Shown here piece by piece: positions 26,849-34,935 of a stretch of DNA of 64,000 nt. The stretch is from an uncultured Nocardioides sp. (GTDB taxonomy: Bacteria; Actinomycetota; Actinomycetes; Propionibacteriales; Nocardioidaceae), in the NCBI RefSeq assembly GCF_947488515.1, contig NZ_CANKZF010000003.1:645854-709853 (forward strand). Direction: 5' to 3'. Under the pieces are notes generated by a model. It saw only the letters and a list, made by a program, of their open reading frames with translations, had not been told where the DNA came from and did not search any database. Position 1 is the stretch's first letter. Every line of letters begins with the position of its first letter. Position numbers and translations under genes: made by a program.

Positions 26849-26883
26849 TTTGGACCCCGTTTTGGACCCCGTTTGGACCCCGT
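26849..26883. repeat. Left arm-type repeats (three copies)
   Basis: Three nearly contiguous copies of TTTGGACCCCGT with an 11-12 bp period. Copies of its core, in both orientations, recur at the other end (30999-31042). Spacing and position fit integrase arm-binding sites. Confidence 0.65.
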
Positions 26884-27100
26884 TCTGGGGCCAGCTATGC
26901 CACCTGCCTGATCCCCGCGACTGAGGTCGCTGACCTGGCAGGTGGCTTTTGTCGTTGCCATCGAGCGCGACGACCAGCCCACCCCGTGGCTTCGACCCGC
27001 GGGCGCTGCCCTCGGTACCGCCGCCAACAGCTCGCCGATCCACCCACAACAGAAGAGAGACGCAACGTGACATCACGACCACAGACCACACGGGCTCGCC
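26884..27100. other. Leader of the integrase gene
   Basis: Together with the arm repeats this is the gene-free left end of the element. A 15-codon reading frame (GTG at 27067 to TGA at 27114) follows a purine-rich AGAAGAGAG and overlaps the integrase start in another frame. It may be a leader peptide or a chance ORF. Confidence 0.35.
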
Positions 27101-28255
27101 ATGGCGTGGGCTGAACGACATGGACCGCGCATCTATCGCGGCCGGTACAGAGATGGATATGGCAGACGCCACACCGCTGGGTCGAGCACCTCGAAGCGGA
27201 AGGCACTGCGCATGGCCCAGGAGGCCGAGATTCGGTCACGGCGCGGCACGCGAAAGGACAAGGAGCCGGGAACGATTCTGTTCGCTACCTACTTCGAGGA
27301 CCACTGGCTGCCCAACCGGGTCGGCGAGGTGTCCACGCTCGCCTCCTATCGCTCGCACTTCAGCGCCGCTCTTCAGCCGGCGTTCGGCGCGAGAGCGATT
27401 GAAGACATCACAGCCACGATGATTCAGCGATGGATCGCTCGCCAGATCGACGCCGGTGTCCGTCCGGGCACGATCCGCTCGCACTACAGGACGCTGGCAA
27501 CCGTCCTTGGGGCAAAGAGAGGGGTGTCAGCTGTGCGCGACGGCCTCATCGAGAGTTCACCATGCTTCGGGATCGACCTCCCGCACGCACCGGCGCGCGA
27601 AATCGAGGCATACACCGTCCGTGAGGTCGACTTGCTCGTGTCGCACATGGACCCCTGGTGGCGTCCGTTGATCGTTCTCGCCGTCGACAGTGGCCTGCGG
27701 TGGGGTGAACTCATGGGCCTGGAGGTCAGAGACTTCTCCGCCAACCACACCAACCTCACTGTGCGTCGCACGGTCATCGAGGTCCCGGCGTCGGTCGATC
27801 CGTCTCGATTCTTGTCGAAGCCCTACCCCAAGGGCCGCAAGTCCCGAACAGTTGCTCTAAGCCCCGAGGGGGCGAGCGCAGCGGCGGATCTCATCTCGGA
27901 TCGACGCCTGTCTCGGACAGATCGACTCTTCTCTGTCCCGGCTGGGGCGCAGGCCAAGCGTACCGAGCAGTGGCCCGGCGGCCTGCCCGTAAGCAGGAGC
28001 ACGTTTGGATCAACCGTGTGGAGGCCGGCTCATCGGTCAGGTGGAGTACGCCAGCGTCGATTTCATGACTTGCGAGTCACGCACATCACATGGCTCTTGA
28101 GCGGCGGCGCGGACGTTTCTGCGGTCATGCGCCGCGTTGGCCACACGCGGCTGTCGACAACGCAGGTGTATCTAGCGGCACTCCCTGACGCCGACGAATT
28201 GGCGGTCGACGCCCTTATGAGAGTTCGCAATCGCCATCGAACTATTGAGGACTGA
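27101..28255 (+). CDS. int: Tyrosine site-specific integrase of the element
   Basis: A 384-aa phage-type integrase that should recombine the 49-bp tRNA-Pro sites. N-terminal arm-binding part (IYRGRYRDGYGRRHTAGSST, about 10-50), a core-binding SAM-like domain (about 58-150) and a catalytic domain with all active residues: R200 in SGLRWGELMGL, K247 in KGRKSR, H322-x2-R325 in FHDLRVTH, H348 in VGHTRLS and nucleophile Y357. Intact and therefore possibly active. ATG at 27101; no good ribosome site is directly upstream, but a short overlapping frame with one is. It is transcribed away from the left core, as usual for tRNA integrases. Confidence 0.93.
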   Translation: MAWAERHGPRIYRGRYRDGYGRRHTAGSSTSKRKALRMAQEAEIRSRRGTRKDKEPGTILFATYFEDHWLPNRVGEVSTLASYRSHFSAALQPAFGARAIEDITATMIQRWIARQIDAGVRPGTIRSHYRTLATVLGAKRGVSAVRDGLIESSPCFGIDLPHAPAREIEAYTVREVDLLVSHMDPWWRPLIVLAVDSGLRWGELMGLEVRDFSANHTNLTVRRTVIEVPASVDPSRFLSKPYPKGRKSRTVALSPEGASAAADLISDRRLSRTDRLFSVPAGAQAKRTEQWPGGLPVSRSTFGSTVWRPAHRSGGVRQRRFHDLRVTHITWLLSGGADVSAVMRRVGHTRLSTTQVYLAALPDADELAVDALMRVRNRHRTIED

Positions 28256-28374
28256 TGGTTGACCCTCAGCATCTCCCCGCTTCCGCACCGGGTACGCGCT
28301 CGGTGATGGACGCTGCCTCAGCGCTGGTGTCTACTACTGGGGACAGCCGACATTCGGAACATGGAGGTGCTGAC

Positions 28375-28632
28375 ATGGGTACGACGTTCATGATCGCCGT
28401 CATCATCGGAGTGGTCTTCGGTGCGGCATCCTCGCTGGCCACCCGCAAGCTGGGTGTCTGGACGGGAGTCGGGCTTGCCGTGGGCTTCACCGTCTTCGCG
28501 CTGGCGCTGCTCGCAGTGGTCGACCTCGGCGTGGTGGTCACAGCGATGATCGCGTTCGCCGTGACGGCCGCGATCTTCGATCCTCGACCGGAGAAGGCTC
28601 AGCCGGAGAGGGCGCTGGCGACCACCGGCTAG
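28375..28632 (+). CDS. Small membrane protein (85 aa) of the element
   Basis: Two or three membrane helices (FMIAVIIGVVFGAASSL; VGLAVGFTVFALALLAVV; VVTAMIAFAVTAAIF) and a short charged tail. ATG at 28375 has a good ribosome site (GGAGG, 8 bp upstream). The frame is open up to 28255 but without a signal for an earlier start. It follows the integrase by 119 bp and is closed by a hairpin. No family recognised. Its composition is closer to the host's than that of the flanking integrase and cargo. A membrane effector, immunity or phage-exclusion role is conceivable but unsupported. Confidence 0.6.
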   Translation: MGTTFMIAVIIGVVFGAASSLATRKLGVWTGVGLAVGFTVFALALLAVVDLGVVVTAMIAFAVTAAIFDPRPEKAQPERALATTG

Positions 28633-28655
28633 CACCGACGCAACGCAACACCGGA

Positions 28656-28683
28656 CGCTCGTTCCCTATGGGAGGGACGGGCG
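28656..28683. terminator. Hairpin between convergent small genes of the element
   Basis: CGCTCGTTCC pairs with GGGACGGGCG (two wobble pairs) and is followed by TTT on the plus strand. It lies between the stop of the 85-aa gene and the stop of the minus-strand ORF, so it can serve both. Confidence 0.55.
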
Positions 28684-28688
28684 TTTCG

Positions 28689-28886
28689 TCATTTCAGGGA
28701 GGACCGGGCAACGGTGAAGCGCTGCCCGGTCCTCGTCTTGACCCTGACCATCGGCCAGCCGTCGCCGTCCGTCCCGAAGTCCTCGAGCACGACGGTGTCG
28801 TCGCCCCAGATCAGCCGGGCCACCACCTCCTGGCCGCGCTGGATGTAGTCCAGGGGCGTTGTGTTCAGGCAGCAATGTCGCACCAC
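28689..28886 (-). CDS. Small protein of unknown function, divergent from the cargo gene
   Basis: 65 aa if started at GTG 28884-28886; the frame is open to a GTG at 28943, which would overlap the cargo start by 7 bp. The body (DYIQRGQEVVARLIWGDD, TVVLEDFGTDGDGWPMVRV, KTRTGQRFTVARSSL) alternates as a small beta-barrel would, resembling SH3-like folds. It ends at the shared hairpin. It may regulate or neutralise the cargo, as divergent small partners often do, but no family is recognised. Confidence 0.45.
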   Translation of the reverse strand: MVRHCCLNTTPLDYIQRGQEVVARLIWGDDTVVLEDFGTDGDGWPMVRVKTRTGQRFTVARSSLK

Positions 28887-28936
28887 GCAGGCACAATGAG
28901 CCGGAGAGTTGTTGGGGACTAAGAAGGCGGTCAGAT

Positions 28937-30802
28937 ATGGCACGCGGCATCACGCTGTCGTTCGCCACGATCACCTGCGACCGCTGCCGAGCTACCAGAC
29001 TGCTGACCCAGGCATGCCCGGAGTGCGGGCTCAGGCCGAGACGACATGAGACGCAGCCCGACTTGGAGCGGCGGCGCAAGGTGCTTGCTGCATTCAAAAA
29101 CGCCAAAGTCGAACCACCGCTGGTCACCGACAGCCTCGAAGAAGCGATGGCGAAGGTCCCGTCGCTCATAGATGACATCCTTCGAGAGTTGGGGAAGGTC
29201 GGGGCCGCGAGCCGAAGCCCCCAAGGCGTCACCCATGCTTTCGCACGCCTTGATGCGCAAGTGCAGTACTGGGCACAGCGGCACCCCCGACCGTCAACAA
29301 ACCGTGCGCGGCAGTTCGGGTATTCGCTCAAGTTGCTTCGCGATGGCATTGGTGTATTCGCGGAAGCCCTCGGGGCCGAGTCCCTGTTGGCTGCTCAAGC
29401 CCTGCAGGTGCAGGGTCAGGCATTACTTGACGCGGCCGGAGAGGAGATTGGCAAGCTCCAGGAAATAGGCATCGCGGAGAGTCTTCTCAGTGGTCCCGCC
29501 GCGTACGCCCAGATCGGAGAGAACGCACGCGCAGTCGCGGGCGGCGACGAAAGGCTCGCGCTCCTAGACGAGCGACTACGCGAGATGTCGGGGGGCACAA
29601 CGGATGCGTCCCAGATGGGCATCGGCTTGAACCTCTTGGTTCTACGCCACCTGACGCTCGTTCTGTTCGATCTCAGCGAGACGATGGAAGTTGCGAGAGC
29701 CGCCGAGGCGCGGATGGGGGATCTGACGGCCGTCTGCAGTTCTGCAAACTGGCAAGCACGCCATGGCGTCGTCACGGCGCAGTTGTCGATTGCCGCGTTC
29801 AATCTGTCGAGCATCGACGAGGACAATGACCTAGAGGCAGCAAGCGCAGCTCTTCAGATCGTCATGCAGTGTCGTGACGGCGTCATACGCCACTGTCTCG
29901 CCACGATGTTTGCCGGCACTGCCGCAGACTACGACCGCCTCTCCGCGAAGAGTGCGGGTTACCTCATCAAGCGAGCTACGCAGGACTGTGCTGATCTGCG
30001 CCTGAATGAGAATCTCTCGGAAGTACTCCGCCATGCTGCCGCTCATTACGACTACGACGTCACGGAGACGCACCTTGTCACGCGAACCAGTTCCGGCGAG
30101 GAAGCCCTCACGATTGATGAGTTCATCGACTCTGTCTTGGGTTACCTGCAGACAGCTGTATCACTGCTCATGGCGTTGATTCGGACAACGGCCCGCCAAG
30201 GCATCCAGTTCGACCTGTCTCGTCACACCCCAGAGCGAGACATCTTCGGATGCATGGTGATGCTCTTGGGTCTGCTCGGCTTCACTGACGCGTCAATCGA
30301 GAAGGATGGGCCAGTCCTTCGTGTCACCGGGAACGGCGACGTGAACCAACTGGCAACGGCCGTGGCTGGCATGGTCGCCGTCGCTCCCGCCAACCTCCAC
30401 CGCGTGGAGGGCGTGATCACCTCGCCTGAACGATCCCAACCGCACCTCTGGGAGGCACCGTTAGACGCCTTCCGTGCGTACGCAAGTCGTCCAGTCCTGG
30501 GGTCCGACCTCGACGAGATGCTCGCGCTGGTACGAGTGACCGCGTCCGTGCGAGTAGATGGTGAACCTGTGTGGGACCACAACAAGTGGGCAGCGATGGC
30601 AATGCATGTCTTTAACGAGACGAAGGGGATGTCCACACGGGAGAGGGTCGTGCGGTTCAAGCAGATTCGGGACCACACGGCCGATAACGGCTTCTCAGAC
30701 GTTGCGAGTGCGCTCACGACGATCCTGGAGGGCGTGAGGCAAGGCCGTGACTCTGAGCCACTGCCGGCTAGCGCCTTGATGCGACCCACGTCCATCTTCT
30801 GA
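28937..30802 (+). CDS. Cargo protein, unrecognised: zinc ribbon plus HEPN-like R-x4-H motif
   Basis: A 621-aa cytoplasmic protein with no membrane helix and no family I can name. Start ATG 28937 has AAGAAGG 9 bp upstream. Residues 14-30 form a zinc ribbon: C14-x2-C17 and C27-x2-C30. The rest is mostly helical. Residues 356-375 (LNENLSEVLRHAAAHYDYDV) contain R365-H-A-A-A-H370 in a helix followed by Tyr/Asp, the arrangement of the catalytic motif (R-x4-6-H) of HEPN ribonucleases used in Abi, toxin and CRISPR effectors. Being the only large cargo of a mobile element fits a defence or addiction role. Function remains inference. Codon use is less GC-biased than the chromosome around it. Confidence 0.7.
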   Translation: MARGITLSFATITCDRCRATRLLTQACPECGLRPRRHETQPDLERRRKVLAAFKNAKVEPPLVTDSLEEAMAKVPSLIDDILRELGKVGAASRSPQGVTHAFARLDAQVQYWAQRHPRPSTNRARQFGYSLKLLRDGIGVFAEALGAESLLAAQALQVQGQALLDAAGEEIGKLQEIGIAESLLSGPAAYAQIGENARAVAGGDERLALLDERLREMSGGTTDASQMGIGLNLLVLRHLTLVLFDLSETMEVARAAEARMGDLTAVCSSANWQARHGVVTAQLSIAAFNLSSIDEDNDLEAASAALQIVMQCRDGVIRHCLATMFAGTAADYDRLSAKSAGYLIKRATQDCADLRLNENLSEVLRHAAAHYDYDVTETHLVTRTSSGEEALTIDEFIDSVLGYLQTAVSLLMALIRTTARQGIQFDLSRHTPERDIFGCMVMLLGLLGFTDASIEKDGPVLRVTGNGDVNQLATAVAGMVAVAPANLHRVEGVITSPERSQPHLWEAPLDAFRAYASRPVLGSDLDEMLALVRVTASVRVDGEPVWDHNKWAAMAMHVFNETKGMSTRERVVRFKQIRDHTADNGFSDVASALTTILEGVRQGRDSEPLPASALMRPTSIF

Positions 30803-31086
30803 GCAGACCAGTCCAGGCACTTGCGCGGAGCATGGGCCGCGTATCACCTACCACTGGGCGATCGCTTCCCGGTCGATCGGTGCCTGACATCACTTGACCC
30901 CGTGCGGGGCAACCCGCGCCTCACAGCGGGTTCCCATCTCGTATTCCTGCAGGTCAGAGGCTTGCGTACCAGTTGCACTCTCGCCAACAAACGCAGATCG
31001 GGGTCCATTCGGGGTCCGAAACTTTGACCCCATTTTGACCCCGGTGAGCACTTCGAGGCTCAGCCTCACATGGAGGTGGAAAAGCG
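30803..31086. other. Gene-free right end of the element
   Basis: No ORF with protein-like character. It holds the right arm-type repeats and leads into the replacement terminator of tRNA-Pro. Confidence 0.6.
30999..31042. repeat. Right arm-type repeats (two inverted, two direct)
   Basis: CGGGGTCC occurs at 30999-31006 and 31010-31017, the reverse complement of GGACCCCG in the left arm repeats. TTTGACCCC follows at 31023-31031 and TTTTGACCCC at 31033-31042. The mixture of orientations near a core site is typical for phage-type integrase arm sites. Confidence 0.65.
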
Positions 31087-31129
31087 AAGCAGGGCCCTGA
31101 CCTGCGGTTTTGCAGATCAGGGCCCTGCT

Positions 31130-31130
<1 letters not shown>
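31087..31130 (-). terminator. Element-borne terminator of tRNA-Pro
   Basis: Perfect 14-bp stem (AAGCAGGGCCCTGA with TCAGGGCCCTGCTT) containing an inner CTGC/GCAG hairpin, placed directly after the tRNA 3' end on the minus strand. It is unrelated in sequence to the host terminator at 26657-26706, which it replaces after integration. Confidence 0.75.
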
Positions 31131-31210
<80 letters not shown>

Positions 31211-31423
31211 AGTGCTCCTGGCACGAGGCCTGCGGAGCGATGGGAAGACTACCGCAGGGCCTCCGCGGTCACGGAATCGACCCGCCATCCTCGCCGCTCC
31301 CCCGTCCTCGACGGTTCGCCGGATGGGAGCAGACGTAGTCCGAGTGGGCCATTTGTCGCCGAACCCCATGAGCGCTGGCCGGCATGGTCCGACGATGGAC
31401 CGTCGACCTGTGGGGGTTCCCTG

Positions 31424-32104
31424 ATGCCAGCTGTGCCACGCCTCGGCCTGGTGGTCGCCGCCCTTGCGGCGATCGTCGGGACGGGCCTCGTCGCGCCCGC
31501 AGCGCAGGCGGCACCGGAGGCGGTCGTGCGTGAGGACGGCGGTGAGGCCGAGGCCGTCGCCCTGGCTGAGCAGCTCGCCGAGCAGCTCGCCGAGCGGCAG
31601 GAGAGCCTGACGACCCTGAACCAGGCCGCCGACGCCCGCGACCGGGCGCTCATCGGCTACCGCGCCGTGCTGGCCCGCTACGGGTACGACGGCGATCCGG
31701 ACGCGGTGCGCGCCGTGCTGCCGCTGGCGTCGTACGACCTCTCGGCCGGCTTCGGGCTGACCGGCCCGCTGTGGGAGGCCGAGCACGCCGGACAGGACTT
31801 CAGCGCGTACGCCGGCGAGCCGCTGGTCGCGGTCGCCGACGGCACCGTCACCGAGGTCGCGTACGCCGGGCCCTACGGCCTGCGCACGATCCTCACGCTC
31901 CCCGACGGCACCGAGGTCTGGTACTGCCACCAGACCGACACGACCGTCGTCGCCGGGCAGAAGGTCGGCATCACCGACGTCATCGGCAGCGTGGGCTCCA
32001 CCGGCAACTCCACCGGCCCGCACCTCCACCTCGAGGTGCGCCCGGGCGCCGGCAGCCCCGTCGACCCGATGGAGTGGCTGCAGGCCCAGGGCCTCGACCC
32101 GTGA
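31424..32104 (+). CDS. Secreted M23 family peptidase (LytM-type)
   Basis: A 226-aa exported zinc endopeptidase expected to cut peptidoglycan cross-links, or a degenerate activator of such an enzyme. Signal peptide at residues 1-30 (ends PAAQAA). A short Glu/Ala/Leu-rich coiled segment (about 40-66) follows. Peptidase domain: H121-x3-D125 supplies two zinc ligands, H200-L-H202 the catalytic and third ligand, so the site is complete. ATG at 31424. It is convergent with der; the stops are separated by 13 bp and a TGACCCGCGGGTCA palindrome at 32107-32120. Confidence 0.88.
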   Translation: MPAVPRLGLVVAALAAIVGTGLVAPAAQAAPEAVVREDGGEAEAVALAEQLAEQLAERQESLTTLNQAADARDRALIGYRAVLARYGYDGDPDAVRAVLPLASYDLSAGFGLTGPLWEAEHAGQDFSAYAGEPLVAVADGTVTEVAYAGPYGLRTILTLPDGTEVWYCHQTDTTVVAGQKVGITDVIGSVGSTGNSTGPHLHLEVRPGAGSPVDPMEWLQAQGLDP

Positions 32105-32117
32105 CCTGACCCGCGGG

Positions 32118-33485
32118 TCAGCGCTTGCGCTTCTCCCGCGGCTTCTGCTCGATGACGATCGGCGTGCCGACGAACCCGAACTCCTCGCGGAGCCGACGCT
32201 CGATGAAGCGCTCGTAGGAGGCGTCGAGCTTGCCGCTGGTGAAGAGCACGAACGTGGGCGGGGCCACGGACGGCTGGGTCGCGAACAGGATCTTGGCCTG
32301 CTTGCCGCTGCGCACCGGGTGCGGGTGCTCGGCGACCAGACGACCGAGGAACGTGTTGAGAGCGCCGGTGCCGATGCGGGTCTCCCAGCCCTCGAGCGCT
32401 TTGTCGATCGCCGGGACGAGGCGGTCCACGTGCCAGCCGGTGCGGGCGGTGAAGTTGATCCGCGGCGCCCACTTCAGCTGGACGAGGTCGCGCTCGATCT
32501 CGCGCTCGAGATAGTAGCGGCGCTCCTCGTCGACGAGGTCCCACTTGTTGAAGGCGATGACCATGGCGCGACCGGCGTCGCGGATCGTCTGGATGATCCG
32601 CATGTCCTGCTCGGACACCGTCTCGCTGGCGTCGAGCACGAGCACCGCGACCTCGGCGCGGTCGATCGCGGTCGTGGTGCGCAGCGAGGCGTAGTACTCG
32701 TGGCCGGACGCCTGGTTCACGCGCTTGCGGATGCCGGCGGTGTCGATGAAGCGCCAGGTGCGGTCACCGAGCTGGATCAGCTCGTCGACCGGGTCGACCG
32801 TGGTGCCGGCGGCGTTGTCGACGACGACGCGGTCCTCCTTGGCCAGCATGTTGAGCAGGGAGGACTTGCCGACGTTGGGCTTGCCGACGATCGCGATGCG
32901 GCGCGGACCACCGACCTCCTCGAAGGACTCCTTCGGCGTCTCCGGGAGGGCGGCGAGGATCGCGTCGAGCATGTCGCCGGACCCGCGGCCATGGAGGGCC
33001 GAGACCGCGAAGGGCTCGCCCAGGCCGAGGTTCCACAGGCCGTAGGCCTCGGCCTCGGTGCGCTGGTCGTCGACCTTGTTGGCGGCGAGCACGACCGGCT
33101 TGCCCGAGGCGCGCAGGATGCGGACCACAGCCTCGTCGTGGTCGGTGATCCCCACGGTCGCGTCGACGACGAAGAGCACGGCGTCGGCCAGCGTGACGGC
33201 CACCTCGGCCTGGGCGCGGATGCTCTCGGCCATGCCACGGGCGTCGGGGTCCCAGCCGCCGGTGTCGACGACGGTGAAGGCGCGACCGTTCCAGTTGGCG
33301 TCGTAGGACACACGGTCCCGGGTCACACCCGGACGGTCCTCGACGACGGCCTCGCGGCGCCCGATGATCCGGTTGACGAGGGTGGACTTGCCCACGTTGG
33401 GTCGCCCGACCACGGCCAGGACCGGGGTGGGCCCGGTCGGCTCGTCGGTGGACGCGGCGTCGACGCCGGCGTCGTACTCAGTCAT
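32118..33485 (-). CDS. der: Ribosome biogenesis GTPase Der
   Basis: 455-aa tandem GTPase needed for maturation of the large ribosomal subunit. First G domain: GRPNVGKST (about 27-35), DTGG, NKVD. Second G domain: GKPNVGKSS (about 200-208), DTAG, NKWD. A KH-like C-terminal domain ends with a basic tail (KPREKRKR). ATG at 33483-33485. It is the last gene of a long minus-strand run, 6 bp after the acyltransferase stop. Confidence 0.96.
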   Translation of the reverse strand: MTEYDAGVDAASTDEPTGPTPVLAVVGRPNVGKSTLVNRIIGRREAVVEDRPGVTRDRVSYDANWNGRAFTVVDTGGWDPDARGMAESIRAQAEVAVTLADAVLFVVDATVGITDHDEAVVRILRASGKPVVLAANKVDDQRTEAEAYGLWNLGLGEPFAVSALHGRGSGDMLDAILAALPETPKESFEEVGGPRRIAIVGKPNVGKSSLLNMLAKEDRVVVDNAAGTTVDPVDELIQLGDRTWRFIDTAGIRKRVNQASGHEYYASLRTTTAIDRAEVAVLVLDASETVSEQDMRIIQTIRDAGRAMVIAFNKWDLVDEERRYYLEREIERDLVQLKWAPRINFTARTGWHVDRLVPAIDKALEGWETRIGTGALNTFLGRLVAEHPHPVRSGKQAKILFATQPSVAPPTFVLFTSGKLDASYERFIERRLREEFGFVGTPIVIEQKPREKRKR

Positions 33486-33491
33486 GGGTGA

Positions 33492-34241
33492 TCACAGCTC
33501 TCTGGATGGCTCGACGAGCCCGGTGTCGGGGTCGTCCTCGGATTGTCCCGCAGGAAGCGGCCCGGGCAAGGATCGGCGCGTGTCGCCGAGCGCCGTGGCC
33601 AGCTCGGACAGCAGGTGCTCCCGGAGCAACACCGACGTGGCGGCCACGTGTTCCCGGGTGCGTGGCCACGGCTGCTGTGTCGTCCGCCACGGCCGGCCGA
33701 ACACCAGGTCGACGGTGTCGCCGCGCGCCGGGAGGGCGTTGCCGCCACCGCCGGGCGGACGGGTGCCGAGCATCGTGACCGGCACGACCGGGGCGCCGGT
33801 GACGAGCGCGAGGTAGGCGGCACCGTGGTGGAAGCGGTGCAGCTCGCCGTCGCCGCGGGTGCCCTCGGGGAAGATGCCGGCCACTCCCCCGTCGCGGACG
33901 ACGCGCAGGCACGAGCGGATCGCCCCCGGGTCGGCGTGGAACCGGTCGAGCGGGATCTGGCCGGAGGCCCGCAGGAACCGTCCGAGTCGCCCCTCGAACA
34001 TCTCCTGCTTGGTCAGCGCGTGGACGGGCCGGGGCGAGAAGACCGCCAGGAGCGGCCCGTCGATGATCCCGATGTGGTTGCTCGCCAGGATCACGCCGCC
34101 CGCCTCCGGCACACGGTCGGCGTGGTGCACGACCACGGGCCACCGGGAGCGGACCAACCGCGCGGCCGGTGGACGCAGCAGGTTCAGCAACCGGGTGGCG
34201 GGGTGCTCGTCGGCGCTGGCAGGCAGGTCCGCCCGGCTCAC
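33492..34241 (-). CDS. Lysophospholipid acyltransferase (PlsC family)
   Basis: 249-aa 1-acylglycerol-3-phosphate acyltransferase-like enzyme. Catalytic NHIGIID gives the H-x4-D motif near residue 60, and FPEGTRG near 122 is the glycerol-phosphate binding motif. GTG at 34239-34241 overlaps the cmk stop (GTGA), which fixes the start; the open frame further upstream belongs to antisense of cmk coding. Its place between cmk and der is conserved in actinomycetes. Phosphatidic acid synthesis is the likely job. Confidence 0.88.
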   Translation of the reverse strand: MSRADLPASADEHPATRLLNLLRPPAARLVRSRWPVVVHHADRVPEAGGVILASNHIGIIDGPLLAVFSPRPVHALTKQEMFEGRLGRFLRASGQIPLDRFHADPGAIRSCLRVVRDGGVAGIFPEGTRGDGELHRFHHGAAYLALVTGAPVVPVTMLGTRPPGGGGNALPARGDTVDLVFGRPWRTTQQPWPRTREHVAATSVLLREHLLSELATALGDTRRSLPGPLPAGQSEDDPDTGLVEPSREL

Positions 34242-34924
34242 GCTCGTCGTGCCTCCGCCAGCGCGACGATCCGGTCGATGACCTCGGCGAGCGTCAGGTG
34301 CGTGCTGTCGACGTGGACCGCGCCCTCGGCCATGGTCAGCGGCGCGGTGGCCCGCCCGGAGTCGATGCGGTCGCGCTCGAGGAGGGACTGCTGGGTGCTG
34401 GCGACGTCGGTGCCGCCCTGCTCGGCCGTACGACGCTGCGCGCGGGCGTCGGGGTCGGCGCTGAGGTAGACCTTGACCTCGGCCTGCGGCCACACGACGG
34501 ACCCGATGTCGCGGCCTTCGACGACGATGCCGCCCCCACCGATGGCGTCGCGCTGCAGGTCGAGCAGACGGGCACGCACCTCCGGCACGGCACTGACCGG
34601 GCTGACCGCGGCGTTGACCTCGTCGGCGCGGATCTCGACGGAGACGTCGGTGCCGTCGACGGTGATGGTCGGGTCCAGCGGGTCGGTGCCGGACTCGATG
34701 GTGGGACGCCCGGCGGCGGCCGCGACCGCCGCCGTGTCGCGTACGTCGATGCCCTCGCGCAGCAGCCACCACGTCATGGCCCGGAACATCGCACCGGTGT
34801 CGAGGTAGCGCAGGCCCAGCCGGTCGGCCACACCGCGCGAGGTGCTCGACTTCCCCGAGCCGGACGTGCCGTCGACGGCGATGACGAGGGACCCGGTCTG
34901 TGCGGTGCTGTCGACGGTGCTCAC
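34238..34924 (-). CDS. cmk: Cytidylate kinase
   Basis: 228-aa enzyme that phosphorylates (d)CMP to (d)CDP. P-loop GTSGSGKSS at about residues 19-27, RYLDTGAMFRA substrate motif, and VVEGRDIGSVVWP with the conserved GRDI(G) segment. GTG at 34922-34924 sits 11 bp after the tyrA stop. The stop overlaps the plsC start. Confidence 0.95.
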   Translation of the reverse strand: MSTVDSTAQTGSLVIAVDGTSGSGKSSTSRGVADRLGLRYLDTGAMFRAMTWWLLREGIDVRDTAAVAAAAGRPTIESGTDPLDPTITVDGTDVSVEIRADEVNAAVSPVSAVPEVRARLLDLQRDAIGGGGIVVEGRDIGSVVWPQAEVKVYLSADPDARAQRRTAEQGGTDVASTQQSLLERDRIDSGRATAPLTMAEGAVHVDSTHLTLAEVIDRIVALAEARRA

Positions 34925-34935
34925 GGGCGAGAAGG

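Noticed and set aside
26849..26883. CRISPR array
   Set aside because: The repeats are only 12 bp, nearly contiguous and lack spacers of constant length. They match integrase arm sites better. No cas gene is in the window.
32107..32120. Bidirectional terminator between the M23 gene and der
   Set aside because: TGACCCGCGGGTCA is a perfect palindrome but has almost no loop and overlaps the der stop, so it is too weak a case to list as a terminator.
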